From positions 1-39,434 of the forward strand of contig NZ_DAHUXJ010000058.1 of the NCBI RefSeq assembly GCF_027307225.1: 39,434 bases of DNA. Direction: 5' to 3'. A model generated the notes under the pieces. It saw only the letters and a program-made list of their open reading frames with translations. It did not search any database and was not told the origin of the DNA. Below are positions 6,886 through 15,204 of this stretch, one piece after another. Both the position numbers and the translations under genes were made by a program. How positions within the stretch are numbered: the stretch's first letter is position 1; every line of letters starts with the position of its first letter. This DNA is from Bradyrhizobium sp. (lineage in GTDB: Bacteria; Pseudomonadota; Alphaproteobacteria; Rhizobiales; Xanthobacteraceae).

Positions 6886-8700
6886 GTGAGCGGACACGGG
6901 GTTGGCTTTAGGGGTGGGCGGTTTTGGCAGTTCGCCATTTTTGCGGCGGCCGGAACGATGGGCCTCGCGCCGCAAGCGAAAGCTACCATCTACTATTGGG
7001 AAGATTCAGCGCCCGTCGTCAGGGAGCCAGCACCGAAGGCACAGCAGCGCCACGCCAAGGGAGCCCACCATGGCGATAAAAAGACTCGTGCCGTTCTTCA
7101 GAAAGAATTCAAACCGCAAGGGCCGCTGATTATTTCGATTTCCATCGCGCAGCAAAAGCTGCGCCTTTACGACGCCAACGGCCTGTACGCGGAATCGCCT
7201 GTTTCGACGGGTATGTCCGGCCACCCGACCCCGATGGGCGTTTTCAGCATCATCCAGAAGCAGAAATTCCACAAATCCAACATCTACAGCGGCGCACCGA
7301 TGCCGTTCATGCAGCGGATCACCTGGTCTGGCGTCGCCATGCACGCCGGCGTGCTGCCGGGTTATCCGGCCTCGCACGGCTGCATTCGTATGCCCACGGC
7401 CTTCGCCGTCAAGATGTATGGCTGGACCCGGATGGGCGCGCGCGTCATCATCACGCCGGGTGATATAACCCCTGCGGGCTTCTCTCATCCCTTGCTTGCG
7501 ACGATCAAGGCCGCGCCACAGCCGGTGACGATGCAGGAGAGCAAGACGGACATGGCTGCGGTTCAAGCGCCGGAAAAGCCGGTCGAGCCAGAGGCAAGCG
7601 CGCTGGCGAACGCCACCGAAGCGAAATTCGAATTGCGATCCAGGATCGCTCACGTCGAGCCAATCAAATCCGCTACCGAGGAGACCCTACCTTCGGCGGC
7701 ATTGAAGACCGCCGACGCCAGCGGCGCACTGCCGGCGGCGCTCATAACGAACGAAGCGACTGGCGGTGTCCCGGCGAGCGACCCTGCACCGCAGGCTGCT
7801 CAGGCAACCGCCTCCGATCAGCAAACCTCGAAAGCCACGACTGCAACGAGCGCTCCGAAATCGGCGATTGATCCGAGCACCGCAAAGCGCGACGATGTGA
7901 CTTCCTCGGACGCAAAGCCGGCCGAGAGTGCCGACGCGTCATCCTCAAAGACTGAGTCTGCCTCAAAGCTTGAGACCGCACCCGCAAAAAACGCCGCCAA
8001 GCACAACGACGCGCGAGCCGCAAGGGCGGCAAGCGGCTCTCCAGCCGAGGCGCCAAAGAGCGATGTCACGGCGGAAGTTCCGAGCCAGAAGCCGACCGAT
8101 GCCGCACCCGCGGTCGCTGCCACGCCGCCGGTCGATCATGCAACCTCGCCCGCGGCAACGGCTGAGGCGCCGCTCAAGGATGACCTCAAGAGCGACTTTG
8201 CCAAGTCTGCTTCGCCGAAGGCCGATGCAGGCTTTGCGTTCCGGGGCTCAGGGCAGATTGCGGTCTTCGTCAGCCGCAAGGACTCGAAACTCTACATCCG
8301 GCAGAATTTCGCGCCGCTGTTCCAGATTCCGGTGACGATTACGGCCGACACGCGTCCGCTCGGCACGCATATTTTCACCGCGCAGGTCGATAGCCACGAC
8401 GCCAATGTCTTGCATTGGTCGGTGGTGTCGCTGCCCGCCCTGTCGAAATCGGCCGAGCGCCACGCCGGAGAACGCACTTCTCGCGGCCACAGATTCGTGG
8501 GCGCGGCCCGGGCCGAAGCCAAGCCGCTACCTGTACCCGACACGCCCGCCGAAGCGCTGGACCGCCTCAGCCTGCCTCCCGAAGTCATGGCCAAGATCTA
8601 CGATGCGGTCTCCACCGGTGGATCGATCATCGTCTCCGACCAGGGCATCGCCGCGGGCGAAACCGGCGAGGGAACGGATTTCATCGTCTCCCTGCGCTAG
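6886..8700 (+). CDS. Large L,D-transpeptidase with a second, degenerate YkuD-like domain (604 aa)
   Basis: The enzyme cross-links peptidoglycan stems or attaches proteins to them in the periplasm. A signal peptide lies at about residues 15-33. The YkuD domain spans about 78-192 and carries the complete active site: H153, G155, S163-H164-G165-C166 and R168. Residues 210-450 form a long Ala/Pro/Ser/Lys-rich linker. The C-terminal part, from about 451 to 604 (starting GSGQIAVFVSRKDSKLYIRQ), mirrors the opening strands of the YkuD domain but lacks the SHGC motif, so it looks like a catalytically dead copy. The start is a GTG with GGAAGG seven bases upstream. The stop codon TAG lies inside the CTAG end of the next repeat. 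Confidence 0.9.
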   Translation: MSGHGVGFRGGRFWQFAIFAAAGTMGLAPQAKATIYYWEDSAPVVREPAPKAQQRHAKGAHHGDKKTRAVLQKEFKPQGPLIISISIAQQKLRLYDANGLYAESPVSTGMSGHPTPMGVFSIIQKQKFHKSNIYSGAPMPFMQRITWSGVAMHAGVLPGYPASHGCIRMPTAFAVKMYGWTRMGARVIITPGDITPAGFSHPLLATIKAAPQPVTMQESKTDMAAVQAPEKPVEPEASALANATEAKFELRSRIAHVEPIKSATEETLPSAALKTADASGALPAALITNEATGGVPASDPAPQAAQATASDQQTSKATTATSAPKSAIDPSTAKRDDVTSSDAKPAESADASSSKTESASKLETAPAKNAAKHNDARAARAASGSPAEAPKSDVTAEVPSQKPTDAAPAVAATPPVDHATSPAATAEAPLKDDLKSDFAKSASPKADAGFAFRGSGQIAVFVSRKDSKLYIRQNFAPLFQIPVTITADTRPLGTHIFTAQVDSHDANVLHWSVVSLPALSKSAERHAGERTSRGHRFVGAARAEAKPLPVPDTPAEALDRLSLPPEVMAKIYDAVSTGGSIIVSDQGIAAGETGEGTDFIVSLR

Positions 8701-8772
8701 TGGTCCGATTCTAACATTCGCATCCCTTCTCAGCAGGTACCTTTGCGAATGTTAGAATCAAAGGACCACTAG
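8697..8772 (+). repeat. Composite palindromic repeat, copy D (first hairpin)
   Basis: The left arm is 8697-8722, starting CTAGTGGTCC; the right arm is 8744-8772, ending GGACCACTAG. They pair over 26 bp. The right arm has three extra bases (AAA) ten bases from its end, facing the linker. The arm core is of the ACATTCGC class. The first four bases, CTAG, include the stop codon of the L,D-transpeptidase gene. The linker 8773-8785 (CAATTATATGTTT) joins it to copy E. Confidence 0.92.
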
Positions 8773-8785
8773 CAATTATATGTTT

Positions 8786-8866
8786 CTAGTGGAGTTTCGG
8801 ATTTGACATTCGCGTTTCGCGAGTTCGCGGCGAGGCGGGTAGCGAATGTCAAATCCACTCCACTAG
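8786..8866 (-). repeat. Composite palindromic repeat, copy E (second hairpin)
   Basis: The left arm is 8786-8813, starting CTAGTGGAGT; the right arm is 8842-8866, ending ACTCCACTAG. The left arm, facing the linker, has three extra bases (TTC) after base ten. The arm core is GGATTTGACATTCGC, the same class as copy D although the outer arms differ. With D and the linker it forms one composite unit of 170 bp. A small GC hairpin (AGCGCC / GGCGCT, 8865-8883) follows at once. Confidence 0.92.
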
Positions 8867-8941
8867 CGCCTTTTTCAGGCGCTCGCAGCAAGGGAAAACC
8901 GGCTCCTCCTTTTCCGCGTCATGCGCTAAAAGACCGCCGGC

Positions 8942-10585
8942 ATGGACCAATCCCCGACACTGACTTCGGCGCTGAGATCGCAATCTGGCACAGGCCGCGA
9001 TGCGCTGGCGCCGCTTACCTTTCTTGGCTGGCGGCTGGGACTGACCGCAATTGTCGCAGGCCTTGCGGCCTCGTTTTTTCTCTGCGGCTACGCGCTGGTC
9101 TACTGGCGCAATGCCGATATGGATCTGATGGTCGTCTACAACGCGCTTGTTCTCAACGACGGCAAGCCGCAGCAATTCTTCGACCACACCGGCTATGTCA
9201 CCATTCTTTCCGTGAAGGCCTGGTTCGAGATGTTGCACGCGTTCGGCCTTCTCGGCTCATGGTCGCTGTCGACCATGCCTCCGGCCTCCAATCCCCAAGC
9301 CTTCGATGCTGCCATGACCGACGCCATTCGCGCCGGTCGCCTGCTCGCCTGGCTGACCGCAAGCGCCTGTGTGCTGATCTTTGCCAGCCTGATCCGTGCC
9401 GTCGTCCGCGACCGGCGTCTTGCCCTGATCGCAACTTTTGCATTCGCCTTTTCCGGCGGGATTGCCGTGCATGAGCGGATCCTGCGTACCGAACTCGTGG
9501 CGGCGTGCCCGGTCATTTTCGCGCTGATGATTTTGATTGTGGTCGGGCGCCGCGCCAGTGTCGCGCGTCCGCTGTGGATGGCGCTCGCCGCCGCGCTTTG
9601 CATGCTGGGGCTGGAAAACAAGGTGCAAGCGGTCCTCCTGATCGCGGCACTGCCCTTTCTCAGCCTACCGTTTGGAGGCGCACAAGGCGCGAGCGTCGCC
9701 TTCTGGCGCGACGGCCGATCCGCGTTTCTACCGGCCCTTGTCGCGGTGGTTGCCGCGATCGTCGCGGTATGGATGGCATGGCCGCTCATCACGACCGGCT
9801 TCGACCGTTCGCTGCTTGATGCGGCCGGATTTCACGCATTGCTGCTTGGCCGCTTTGGAATCTATCAACTGCTGCTTCTCGTCGTGATCGGCGCATGCCT
9901 GCTGACCTATGCGGCACTCTGGCGGATCAGCGCGGCAGAGACCGTAACGTCGATGGCTGCCGTCGCGGCGGGTGCATCGCTAGCGCTGCTGATGCTCAAC
10001 ATCGACTACAACGCCAACAACGTAATTGCAGTCTTCAATCCACTGGAGAAGATGCTGAAGTTCGTCGATGCCGGAACGTCTGCGGCGGCAAGCCAATCAA
10101 GTGCCAGTGCCATCTTCCGGCTTTTGCTCGATGGTCTCGCCTCGGTCGCGGCACGCTATTCTTTCGTCTTGCACTCGTCTCCTCGCCCCACCGTTTTCAT
10201 CACTTGGCTGATCGTGCCGGGTATCGTCTATGCAAGGCTACGCGGCGAGAGGCAGGCCGCGATCCAGGCCTTCCTGCTGCTGATGGCAGCGGTCGGCATC
10301 GATGCGCTCGGCGTGCGGCGAGGGCTGAAGTCCGAATACTTCATCTTCACCGACCCCTTGATCATCCTCGCCGGCGCGCTGCTGCTCGATCGGATGCCCG
10401 ACCTGCGCTTTCAAAAATGGGCCTATCCGATCGCGCTGGTTCTTTTCACCCTGCAGATCGCGATCAGTCAGGCCGAGCCGGTCAAATACGCCTTCATGCG
10501 CCGCGGGCCAGAATCGATATGCGAGTGGAACCAGTATTACCTGCCGCTGATGCCGCTGCCCTGGTGCCCCGCAGGGCGAAGCTGA
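8942..10585 (+). CDS. Multi-spanning membrane protein, possibly GT-C-type glycosyltransferase (547 aa)
   Basis: I do not recognise a named family with confidence. There are about ten or more hydrophobic segments, beginning at residues 26-55. The first extracytoplasmic loop follows the first helix and carries acidic residues (NADMDLMVVYNALVLNDG), then a region rich in aromatic residues. A large first loop with acidic residues after helix one and many later helices is the layout of GT-C lipid-linked glycosyltransferases, so that is a reasonable but unproven guess. A polysaccharide deacetylase gene follows 145 bp downstream on the same strand, which would fit a glycan role. The ribosome site before the ATG is weak. 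Confidence 0.7.
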   Translation: MDQSPTLTSALRSQSGTGRDALAPLTFLGWRLGLTAIVAGLAASFFLCGYALVYWRNADMDLMVVYNALVLNDGKPQQFFDHTGYVTILSVKAWFEMLHAFGLLGSWSLSTMPPASNPQAFDAAMTDAIRAGRLLAWLTASACVLIFASLIRAVVRDRRLALIATFAFAFSGGIAVHERILRTELVAACPVIFALMILIVVGRRASVARPLWMALAAALCMLGLENKVQAVLLIAALPFLSLPFGGAQGASVAFWRDGRSAFLPALVAVVAAIVAVWMAWPLITTGFDRSLLDAAGFHALLLGRFGIYQLLLLVVIGACLLTYAALWRISAAETVTSMAAVAAGASLALLMLNIDYNANNVIAVFNPLEKMLKFVDAGTSAAASQSSASAIFRLLLDGLASVAARYSFVLHSSPRPTVFITWLIVPGIVYARLRGERQAAIQAFLLLMAAVGIDALGVRRGLKSEYFIFTDPLIILAGALLLDRMPDLRFQKWAYPIALVLFTLQIAISQAEPVKYAFMRRGPESICEWNQYYLPLMPLPWCPAGRS

Positions 10586-10730
10586 TATCCGTTCTCGCGC
10601 TGGGAACCGCAGCACCGGAGAAGCTCGGACCCGCCAAAGCCGATATGGCGTTAAGCCGCAACTCGGCTATGATGGATCAGGTGGGGAAACCGCGCGCAGA
10701 AGGCGCGGTCAGAGCGCAAGGAAAACCAGG

Positions 10731-11681
10731 ATGCGGACGGCGGCAGGACTAATCGTTGCAGGCGTGATTTCATTTTGCGCGAGCGGAGCGGCATGGTCGC
10801 AAACCCCGCCCGCCAAGACCGACGCCAAGCCCGCTGCTACCCAGGCTACCGCCGCAACACCTGTGCCGGCGGCCCCCACCCTAAACAAGATGCCGTGTTC
10901 CAATCCCGACGCACTTGGAATCAGCCGCGTCGTTGAGGTCGACACCACGGGCGGCCCCGGATTCGGCTTCGAGCACTTCAAGCAGCTCGACTTCCTGCGC
11001 GACAAGGAGGTCGTGCTGACCTTTGACGACGGCCCGTGGCCGGAGAACACGCCCGCCGTCCTCAAGGCTCTCGCCAACGAGTGCACGACCGGGATTTTCT
11101 TTTCGATCGGCAAACACGCGACCTACTATCCCGAAATTCTCAAGGAGGTTGCCGCGGCCGGCCACACCATCGGGACCCACACCTGGTCGCACGCGAATCT
11201 CAACAACAAGAAGCTGACCGAAGACCAGCGCAAGGAAGAGATCGAGAAGGGCTTCTCGGCCGTGAAGTGGGCGCTCGGGGGCGTCGCGCCTGCCCCGTTC
11301 TTCCGCTTCCCCGCGCTGCAACATCCGCCGGAGATGGTGACCTATCTCGGCACGCGGAATATCGCGATCTTCTCCTGCGACCTCGATTCCTTTGACTTCA
11401 AAGCAAAGAACGCGCAGCAGGTCATCGACGTCACGATGAAGAAGCTCGACAAGCTCGGCAAGGGCATCATCCTGCTGCACGATTTCCACAAGCATACCGC
11501 CGAGGCGTTGCCTACCTTGCTGCGCAGATTGAAGGAAGGCGGCTACAAGGTCGTGTGGATGAAGCCCAAGGCGCCCGTTCAAACGCTTCCGCAATACGAC
11601 GAAGAACTTCTGAAGGACACCAAGCTGCCTACCGTGAGCACACGGCCGGTATCGAGCGTGGTGCAGACGATTTCGGAATAG
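10731..11681 (+). CDS. Secreted polysaccharide deacetylase, NodB domain (316 aa)
   Basis: This enzyme of carbohydrate esterase family 4 removes N- or O-acetyl groups from a polysaccharide in the periplasm. A signal peptide covers about residues 1-23 (ending AAWSQ), then an Ala/Pro/Thr-rich spacer to about 50. The NodB domain shows motif 1 TFDDGPWPENT (D99, D100), motif 2 GTHTWSH with the two metal-binding histidines, motif 3 FFRFPAL in place of the usual RxPxG, and motif 5 LLHDFH. All metal and catalytic residues seem present. The substrate is unknown; peptidoglycan or an exopolysaccharide is possible. The DHFR-like gene follows after 25 bp and may be cotranscribed. Confidence 0.9.
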   Translation: MRTAAGLIVAGVISFCASGAAWSQTPPAKTDAKPAATQATAATPVPAAPTLNKMPCSNPDALGISRVVEVDTTGGPGFGFEHFKQLDFLRDKEVVLTFDDGPWPENTPAVLKALANECTTGIFFSIGKHATYYPEILKEVAAAGHTIGTHTWSHANLNNKKLTEDQRKEEIEKGFSAVKWALGGVAPAPFFRFPALQHPPEMVTYLGTRNIAIFSCDLDSFDFKAKNAQQVIDVTMKKLDKLGKGIILLHDFHKHTAEALPTLLRRLKEGGYKVVWMKPKAPVQTLPQYDEELLKDTKLPTVSTRPVSSVVQTISE

Positions 11682-11706
11682 CGCCTCACCGGGTCGCGAC
11701 AGCACT

Positions 11707-12360
11707 GTGACGGTATTCAAGATCGATGGCTACGTGATCGTGTCCGCCGACGGGATGTTGGCGGATACGAGCCACGTGATGCCGGAAACGCTGAAATTCG
11801 AGGGCGACAAGCAGTTCTTTACGGCCGCGCTCGATTCCGCCGAGCTGATCGTCCATGGCCGTCATTCGGAAGAGGGCCAGCCGAATTCGCCGCATCGAAA
11901 ACGGATTATCCTGACGCGTAAGGTCGCCGGCACCGCCCACGACCCCTCCAATCCGAAAGCGACACTCTGGAATCCGGCCGGCGCGTCGTTCGAGGCGGCA
12001 TGCGACCATGCCGGCATTCATTCGGGTACGATTGCGATCATTGGCGGACCTAACGTGTTCGACATGTTCTTGGACCGCTACGACACGTTCTGGCTTTCGG
12101 AAGCCCCAAAGGTCCGCTTGCCCGGCGGAGAGCCCGTGTTCTTAGGCGTGCCCCGTCTGACGCCGCGGCAAATCCTGGCGCAGCACGGCCTTAAGCCGGG
12201 CGAAAGCCAGATTCTCGACGAAACCAACGGCGTCACGGTGACGCCTTGGCGACGAGCGGAGGGGCCGCAATCGCTTGCGAACTTCGGAATCGGAGCTCTA
12301 GACGTCGTAGGCCGGCTCGACGGCCTTGGCCATTCGGCCGCTCCCCGCGATCATGAGTAA
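11707..12360 (+). CDS. DHFR/RibD-like reductase family protein with a run-on C-terminus (217 aa)
   Basis: The fold of dihydrofolate reductase and the RibD C-terminal domain is indicated by an opening strand (IDGYVIVSADGMLAD), a GRHSEEG turn, a late IAIIGGPNVFDMFLDRYDTFWLSE segment with the GG cofactor loop, and a closing strand. It would use NAD(P)H; the substrate is unknown. The start is GTG. The domain should end near residue 190 (NGVTVTPWRRAEG). From about 12276 the frame passes through half of a palindromic repeat and on into the antisense of the DoxX gene, adding some 28 unrelated residues. The original stop codon seems to have been lost. Confidence 0.8.
   Translation: MTVFKIDGYVIVSADGMLADTSHVMPETLKFEGDKQFFTAALDSAELIVHGRHSEEGQPNSPHRKRIILTRKVAGTAHDPSNPKATLWNPAGASFEAACDHAGIHSGTIAIIGGPNVFDMFLDRYDTFWLSEAPKVRLPGGEPVFLGVPRLTPRQILAQHGLKPGESQILDETNGVTVTPWRRAEGPQSLANFGIGALDVVGRLDGLGHSAAPRDHE
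12276..12301. repeat. Half palindromic repeat, copy F (single arm)
   Basis: The stretch TGCGAACTTCGGAATCGGAG plus CTCTAG is one arm of the same class as copy A (right arm 203-228), with two differences. No matching arm is found on either side. Its terminal CTAG holds the stop codon of the DoxX gene on the minus strand, and its body is translated as the C-terminus of the DHFR-like protein on the plus strand. Confidence 0.8.
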
Positions 12361-12747
12361 GGCGCCGATCAGCGACAGATTTTTCAGCGCCTGGAACATA
12401 TTGTTTGTCGCTTCGGCCCCGGTCTGATTCCAGAAATCGTGGAAATAGAACGTCGCAGCCGCCACGAACAGCGCCAGTACGATCGCAAAGAAGCGCGCGC
12501 CAAAGTTCACGGCGATCATGACACCGCAGATCACTTCGATCGCACCCGACGCAATCGCCAGGATATTGGCCATCGGCATGCCCGTGAGACTCTCGAGCTG
12601 GGCGGTATAGGGAGCTACGATCGCCGGGAGGATGATCTTCTGTGTCATCTGCGCCGTCGCCGACACGTTCATGAGCTTCAGGGCTCCGGACAACACGAAC
12701 AGCACGGAGAACAGAATTCGTCCAAGTGTAACAAGCGCTGGCATCAT
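12298..12747 (-). CDS. DoxX-family membrane protein (149 aa)
   Basis: Four hydrophobic segments are visible (LGRILFSVLFVLSGALKL, an IASGAIEVICGVMIAV segment, AIVLALFVAAATFYF, and the last one around NLSLIGALLMIAG). The GALKL motif in helix one and the FHDFWN motif near helix three are typical of DoxX/DoxD-like inner-membrane proteins. In other bacteria DoxX proteins take part in redox or thiol stress systems; the role here is unknown. AGAGAGG lies just before the ATG. The gene is downstream of and on the same strand as maeB, with a 91-bp gap. The stop codon lies within the CTAG end of repeat copy F. Confidence 0.88.
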   Translation of the reverse strand: MMPALVTLGRILFSVLFVLSGALKLMNVSATAQMTQKIILPAIVAPYTAQLESLTGMPMANILAIASGAIEVICGVMIAVNFGARFFAIVLALFVAAATFYFHDFWNQTGAEATNNMFQALKNLSLIGALLMIAGSGRMAKAVEPAYDV

Positions 12748-12838
12748 CGGCCTCTCTGGGTCGTTGGCTCAGGGATCGCTAAACGATTATGGGGGTTCCG
12801 CGCTGGCTTTTCAAACGGTCAATCGATGCCTTCTCGCC

Positions 12839-15145
12839 CTACCCGAACAACGACGGCTGCAGCCGCCCTGTCGGCTCCTGGGCCTCCACGGCGGCTATCG
12901 CCGTCATATTGAGGATGCCGCGTGCGGTGACCGATGGTGTGAGAATGTGCGCCGGCCGTGACGTTCCGATGAGGATCGGACCCACCGGCAGAGCATCGGC
13001 CACCGACTTGATCATCTGATAGGCGACGTTGGCGGTGTCGAGGTTAGGCATGACCAGCACATTTGCCTCGCCTTCAAGGTTGGAATGCGGCAGGACCAGC
13101 CTGCGGGCCGCCTCGGAAAGCGCGGTATCGCCCTGCATTTCGCCGTCCGCCTCGATCTCCGGATGCTTCTCGCGCAACAACGCCGTCGCGCGGCGCATCT
13201 TGCGAGAGGAATCCGTGTCAAAGCTGCCGAAATCGGAATGCGACACGAAGGCGATCTTGGGCTTGATGTTGAAGCGCTGAACGTGAACCGCTGCCAGCGC
13301 CGCCATTTCGGCGATTTCCTCGGCGCTTGGATTCGGGCGCACCTGGGTATCGGCGATGAAATAGGACCCCTTGCGCGTGATCAGCAGGGAAAGCGCCGCG
13401 AAGTCGCTTACCCCCGGCCGGAAGCCAATGATTTCGCGCACGTGGCGCAAATGGCTCCGATAGCCGCCCTCGACGCCGCAGATCATGGCGTCAGCCTCAC
13501 CGCGGCTGACCGCGAGCGCAGCAATGACGGTAGCATTGGTCCGAACCATCGTTCGCGCGGCATCCGGCGTCACGCCATGCCGGCCGGCGATGTTGATGTA
13601 CGATTGGACGTAGGAACGATAACGGGGATCGTCCTCGGGATTGATGAGGTCGAAATCCTTGCCGGCCTTGATCGCGAGGCCAAACCGCTTGATCCGCGCT
13701 TCGACCACTGAAGGCCGGCCGACGAGGATCGGCCGCGCGACGTTCTCTTCCAGCACCACCTGCGCCGCATGCAACACACGCTCGTCTTCGCCCTCGGCGT
13801 AGATCACCCGGACCGGCTGGCTCTTTGCCTTGGCGAAAATCGGCTTCATGATCAGCCCGGAGCGGAACGCGAAGCGCTCGAGGTGGACTGCGTATTCCTC
13901 GAATTTCGCGATCGGCCGCGTTGCCACGCCGGAATCCATCGCCGCTTTGGCGACCGCCGGCGCGATGCGCAGGATCAAGCGCGGATCGAACGGACCCGGA
14001 ATGAGCGAGCCCGGGCCAAAGCCTTGTGCCTGGCCGGTGTCGAAGCCCGGCGTGAGCGCATCGACCGGCGGATCGCGTGCCAGTTGTGCGATCGCATCCA
14101 CCGCTGCTTTCTTCATTTCCTCATTGATTGCGGTCGCACCGACATCGAGCGCGCCGCGGAAGATGAACGGAAAGCACAGAACGTTGTTGACCTGGTTGGG
14201 AAAGTCAGACCGACCGGTGCAGATCATCGCATCGGGGCGCGCCTTTCGCGCTTCGTCCGGCATGATCTCCGGATCCGGATTAGCGAGCGCCATCACCAGC
14301 GGCTGGGCGGCCATCTGCTTGACCATCTCGGGCTTCAGCACGTTGGGCGCGGAAAGGCCGAGGAAGATATCAGCGCCGGAAATGACGTCGGCGAGTACGC
14401 GCTTGTCGGTCTTCTGCGCGTAGACCGACTTCCAGCGATCCATCAGCTTGGCGCGGCCTTCGTAGACGACGCCTTCGATATCGCAGACCCAGATGTTTTC
14501 ACGCTTGGCACCCATCGACACCAGCAGATTGAGACAGGCGAGCGCCGCAGCGCCTGCACCCGAGCAGACGATCTTGACGTCGGACAGTTTCTTGCCGTTC
14601 AGGAACAGAGCGTTGGTGATAGCCGCACCGACGATGATCGCCGTGCCATGCTGATCATCGTGGAAGACCGGAATTTTCATCCGCTCCTTGAGCTGGGCTT
14701 CGATCTCAAAGCAGTCCGGTCCCTTGATGTCCTCAAGGTTTATGCCGCCAAAGGTCGGTTCGAGGGCTGCGACCGTCTCGACCACGCGCTCAATGGTGTC
14801 GGCGGCAATCTCGATATCGAAGACATCGATGCCGGCGAACTTCTTGAACAGGACCGCCTTGCCTTCCATGACCGGCTTGGAGGCGAGCGGCCCGATATTC
14901 CCGAGGCCGAGCACGGCGGTGCCGTTGGTGACCACCGCAACCAGGTTGGCGCGCGAGGTGAGAGACGCCGCTTCTGCCGGGTTCTTGGCGATTTCGGTAC
15001 AGGCGTACGCGACGCCCGGCGAATAGGCGAGAGCGAGATCGCGCTGGTTTGCGAGCGGCTTGGTCGCCTGGATCTCGAGCTTGCCCGGCCGCGGCAGCCG
15101 GTGATAAGCGAGCGCCGCGGCGTGAAGTTCGTCGGAATAGGACAT
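12839..15145 (-). CDS. maeB: NADP-type malic enzyme fused to a phosphotransacetylase-like domain (768 aa)
   Basis: The enzyme converts malate to pyruvate and CO2 with reduction of NAD(P). The malic N-domain covers about residues 15-160 ([48 protein letters not shown]). The NAD-binding domain covers about 165-410, with the dinucleotide fold around [13 protein letters not shown]. The PTA_PTB domain covers about 430-760; in this family it is usually catalytically inactive and regulatory, responding to acetyl-CoA. Length matches MaeB-type enzymes. The ATG at 15145 is preceded by GGGGGAAG; a longer in-frame extension would overlap aspS. It lies 59 bp downstream of aspS on the same strand. Confidence 0.96.
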   Translation of the reverse strand: MSYSDELHAAALAYHRLPRPGKLEIQATKPLANQRDLALAYSPGVAYACTEIAKNPAEAASLTSRANLVAVVTNGTAVLGLGNIGPLASKPVMEGKAVLFKKFAGIDVFDIEIAADTIERVVETVAALEPTFGGINLEDIKGPDCFEIEAQLKERMKIPVFHDDQHGTAIIVGAAITNALFLNGKKLSDVKIVCSGAGAAALACLNLLVSMGAKRENIWVCDIEGVVYEGRAKLMDRWKSVYAQKTDKRVLADVISGADIFLGLSAPNVLKPEMVKQMAAQPLVMALANPDPEIMPDEARKARPDAMICTGRSDFPNQVNNVLCFPFIFRGALDVGATAINEEMKKAAVDAIAQLARDPPVDALTPGFDTGQAQGFGPGSLIPGPFDPRLILRIAPAVAKAAMDSGVATRPIAKFEEYAVHLERFAFRSGLIMKPIFAKAKSQPVRVIYAEGEDERVLHAAQVVLEENVARPILVGRPSVVEARIKRFGLAIKAGKDFDLINPEDDPRYRSYVQSYINIAGRHGVTPDAARTMVRTNATVIAALAVSRGEADAMICGVEGGYRSHLRHVREIIGFRPGVSDFAALSLLITRKGSYFIADTQVRPNPSAEEIAEMAALAAVHVQRFNIKPKIAFVSHSDFGSFDTDSSRKMRRATALLREKHPEIEADGEMQGDTALSEAARRLVLPHSNLEGEANVLVMPNLDTANVAYQMIKSVADALPVGPILIGTSRPAHILTPSVTARGILNMTAIAAVEAQEPTGRLQPSLFG

Positions 15146-15204
15146 TCGCTTCCCCCGGGGGCGCACTATGCCCCGAAACAATGTTTTTCGGTGGTATCTG
15201 CCGT

